Positions 5,640 to 6,788 of a stretch of DNA of 6,788 bases are shown piece after piece; position 1 is the stretch's first letter; each line of letters opens with the position of its first letter. The notes under the pieces were generated by a model. The model did no database searches. It was not told the DNA's origin and saw only the letters and a list, made by a program, of their open reading frames with translations. The position numbers and the translations under genes were made by a program. Source of the DNA: DASUZD01 sp036377055 (lineage in GTDB: Bacteria > Actinomycetota > Thermoleophilia > Gaiellales > Gaiellaceae); assembly GCA_036377055.1 (NCBI GenBank), contig DASUZD010000211.1:1-6788 (forward strand), given 5' to 3'.

Positions 5640-6704
5640 GTGCGCGGCCTGGAGCTCTCGCGCCGCTTCTACCTCGAAGCGGTCCGGCCGATCCTCGAGT
5701 GTCGCTTCCCGCGCCTCGAGCACGCCGCCGCGCTGATCGGGAACGGCTCGGAAGTGCTCGGCTTCGACGACGAGGTCTCGGCCGACCACCACTGGGGACC
5801 GCGGGTCCAGCTCTTCCTGCGCGACCTCGCGCCGGCGGCCGACGTGCACGAGACGCTCGCCGACGAGCTGCCGGTCGAGTTCGGCGGCTACCCCACCAGC
5901 TTCGCGCCGCCGGACGAGAGGGGGACGCGCCTGCTCGTCGCTGTCGAGCGCGGACCGGTCGCGCACCGCGTAGAGACGCTCGACCTCCGTGCATACCTCC
6001 GCGAGCTGATCGGCGTCAACCCGCTCGAGGGCTTCGGCGTCGTCGACTGGCTCGTGACGCCGTCGCAGCGGCTGCTGGAGGTGACGGCCGGCGAGGTGTT
6101 CGCCGACCCGGTCGGCGACCTGACGCGCGTGCGGGAGCTGCTCGCGTGGTACCCGCACGACGTGTGGCTCGTCGCGATGGCCGGCCACTGGCGGCAGATC
6201 GCGGAGCTCGAGCACCTGTGCGGCCGCGCGGCCTCGCGCGGCGACGAGCTCGGCTCGCGCGTGATCGCGGCCTCGCTCGTCCGGGAGCTGATGCGGCTCG
6301 GTTTGCTCCAGGAGCGCCGCTACCCGCCGTACCCGAAGTGGGTCGGGACGGCGTACGCGCAGCTGGGTCGGAGCGAGGCCCACGCGCTGGAGCGGGCGTT
6401 GAGCGCTTCCGCCTGGCCCGAGCGCGAGGACGCGCTCGTGGAGGCGTACGAGGCGGTCGCCCGGCGGCACGCGGAGCTCGCCGTCACGGAGCCGGTGGAG
6501 CCGACCGTCCGTCGGTTCTGGAATCGGCCGTTCCGAGTCCTCTTCGCTGACCGGTTCGTCGACGCGCTGCTGGCGGCGGTCTCCGACCGGAAGCTGGCGG
6601 CGGCGGCGTCCGCCGGCACGATCGACGCCGTCTCCTCCAACGTGCACGTGCTGACGCGGCCACCGCTCTGGCGGGCGCTCGCGAATTTGTACGATCGAGC
6701 GTGA
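5640..6704 (+). CDS. DUF4037-like protein with a nucleotidyltransferase-like N-terminus
   Basis: With the GTG at 5640 the product has 354 residues. The N-terminal part, ALIGNGSEVLGFDDEVSADH (31-50) followed by HWGPRVQLFL (51-60), matches the pattern I associate with DUF4037 proteins. There a GS...D arrangement resembles a nucleotidyltransferase active site: Gly36-Ser37, with Asp43, Asp44 and Asp49 as candidate metal ligands. The rest is mainly helical, with YLRELIGVNPLEGFGVVDWL (119-138), LLAWYPHDVWLVAMAGHWRQI (167-187) and a C-terminal helical part (245-320). The start lies 5 bases after the GNAT stop. Earlier residues of the open frame (from 5367) are out-of-frame GNAT sequence. The stop overlaps the E3 start (TGATG). 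No biochemical role is known to me for this family; a small-molecule nucleotidyl-transfer role is inference. Confidence 0.82.
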   Translation: MRGLELSRRFYLEAVRPILECRFPRLEHAAALIGNGSEVLGFDDEVSADHHWGPRVQLFLRDLAPAADVHETLADELPVEFGGYPTSFAPPDERGTRLLVAVERGPVAHRVETLDLRAYLRELIGVNPLEGFGVVDWLVTPSQRLLEVTAGEVFADPVGDLTRVRELLAWYPHDVWLVAMAGHWRQIAELEHLCGRAASRGDELGSRVIAASLVRELMRLGLLQERRYPPYPKWVGTAYAQLGRSEAHALERALSASAWPEREDALVEAYEAVARRHAELAVTEPVEPTVRRFWNRPFRVLFADRFVDALLAAVSDRKLAAAASAGTIDAVSSNVHVLTRPPLWRALANLYDRA

Positions 6705-6788
6705 TGGAAGTCGACGTCGCAGTCCTCGGCGGGGGCCCGGGCGGGTATACGGCCGCGATCCGGGCTGCTCAGCTCGGGGCGAAGACCG
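6704..6788 (+). CDS. lpdA: Dihydrolipoamide dehydrogenase (E3), N-terminal fragment cut by the window edge
   Basis: Only 28 residues are visible. They begin MEVDVAVLGGGPGGYTAAIR and continue AAQLGAKT. This is the FAD-binding beta-alpha-beta fold of dihydrolipoamide dehydrogenase: GGGPGG at 9-14 supplies the GxGxxG turn, and GGYTAAIRAAQLG is characteristic of E3 rather than of other flavin disulfide reductases. The protein would reoxidise the dihydrolipoyl group of E2 and pass electrons to NAD+. The redox-active CxxxxC motif lies beyond the window. The ATG at 6704 overlaps the previous TGA by one base; a GTG directly before it (6701) is an alternative start. Its position completes the E1-E2-E3 gene set. 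Glutathione or mercuric reductase is a much less likely alternative. Confidence 0.85.
   Translation, partial: MEVDVAVLGGGPGGYTAAIRAAQLGAKT

Noticed and set aside
5574..6647. Long minus-strand open frame opposite the DUF4037-like gene
   Set aside because: Composition is that of an antisense shadow (Arg/Val/Glu-rich, no recognisable domain), and the plus-strand frame carries the GS...GFDD...DHHWGPR signature.

Overview
The window is a gene-dense, very GC-rich stretch, with GTG and TTG starts, 4-base GTGA stop/start overlaps and few Shine-Dalgarno sequences. Together these suggest a high-GC actinomycete-type bacterium. The small uncharacterised protein families look like those of deep-branching Actinomycetota such as Thermoleophilia, but that placement is an impression and was not tested.

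Layout: a partial conserved gene of unknown function runs leftward off the left edge (1-355, minus). A 24-base divergent gap carries two overlapping -10-like hexamers, each 7 nt from an ATG, which suggests leaderless transcription in both directions. Everything else reads rightward. First come the three core subunits of a 2-oxoacid dehydrogenase complex: E1 alpha (380-1351), E1 beta (1430-2416) and a single-lipoyl-domain E2 (2406-3623). Five genes follow without a real gap: a small secreted protein (3620-4012), a VOC/glyoxalase-fold protein (4009-4341), an aminoglycoside-phosphotransferase-fold kinase (4316-5191), a GNAT acetyltransferase (5188-5634) and a DUF4037-like protein with a nucleotidyltransferase-like N-terminus (5640-6704). 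The right edge cuts the start of dihydrolipoamide dehydrogenase, E3 (6704 onward).

E1 alpha/beta decarboxylate a 2-oxoacid with thiamine diphosphate, E2 transfers the acyl group to CoA through its lipoyl arm, and E3 reoxidises the lipoyl group. The sequence does not settle whether the substrate is pyruvate, a branched-chain 2-oxoacid or acetoin. All four subunits lie in one co-directional, tightly spaced array, but five unrelated-looking genes separate E2 from E3.

The most unusual element is the only real intergenic gap in the array, the 78 bases between E1 alpha and E1 beta. It contains a 26-bp near-perfect palindrome followed by two more copies of the same half-site. The four half-sites sit on an exact 13-bp grid and end two bases before the E1 beta start. 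This looks like a multi-subunit operator, possibly with an internal promoter, and its distal part could also fold in RNA over the only Shine-Dalgarno-like bases of E1 beta.

No tRNA, rRNA, CRISPR array, insertion sequence or convincing terminator was seen, and no gene-free stretch exceeds 80 bases.
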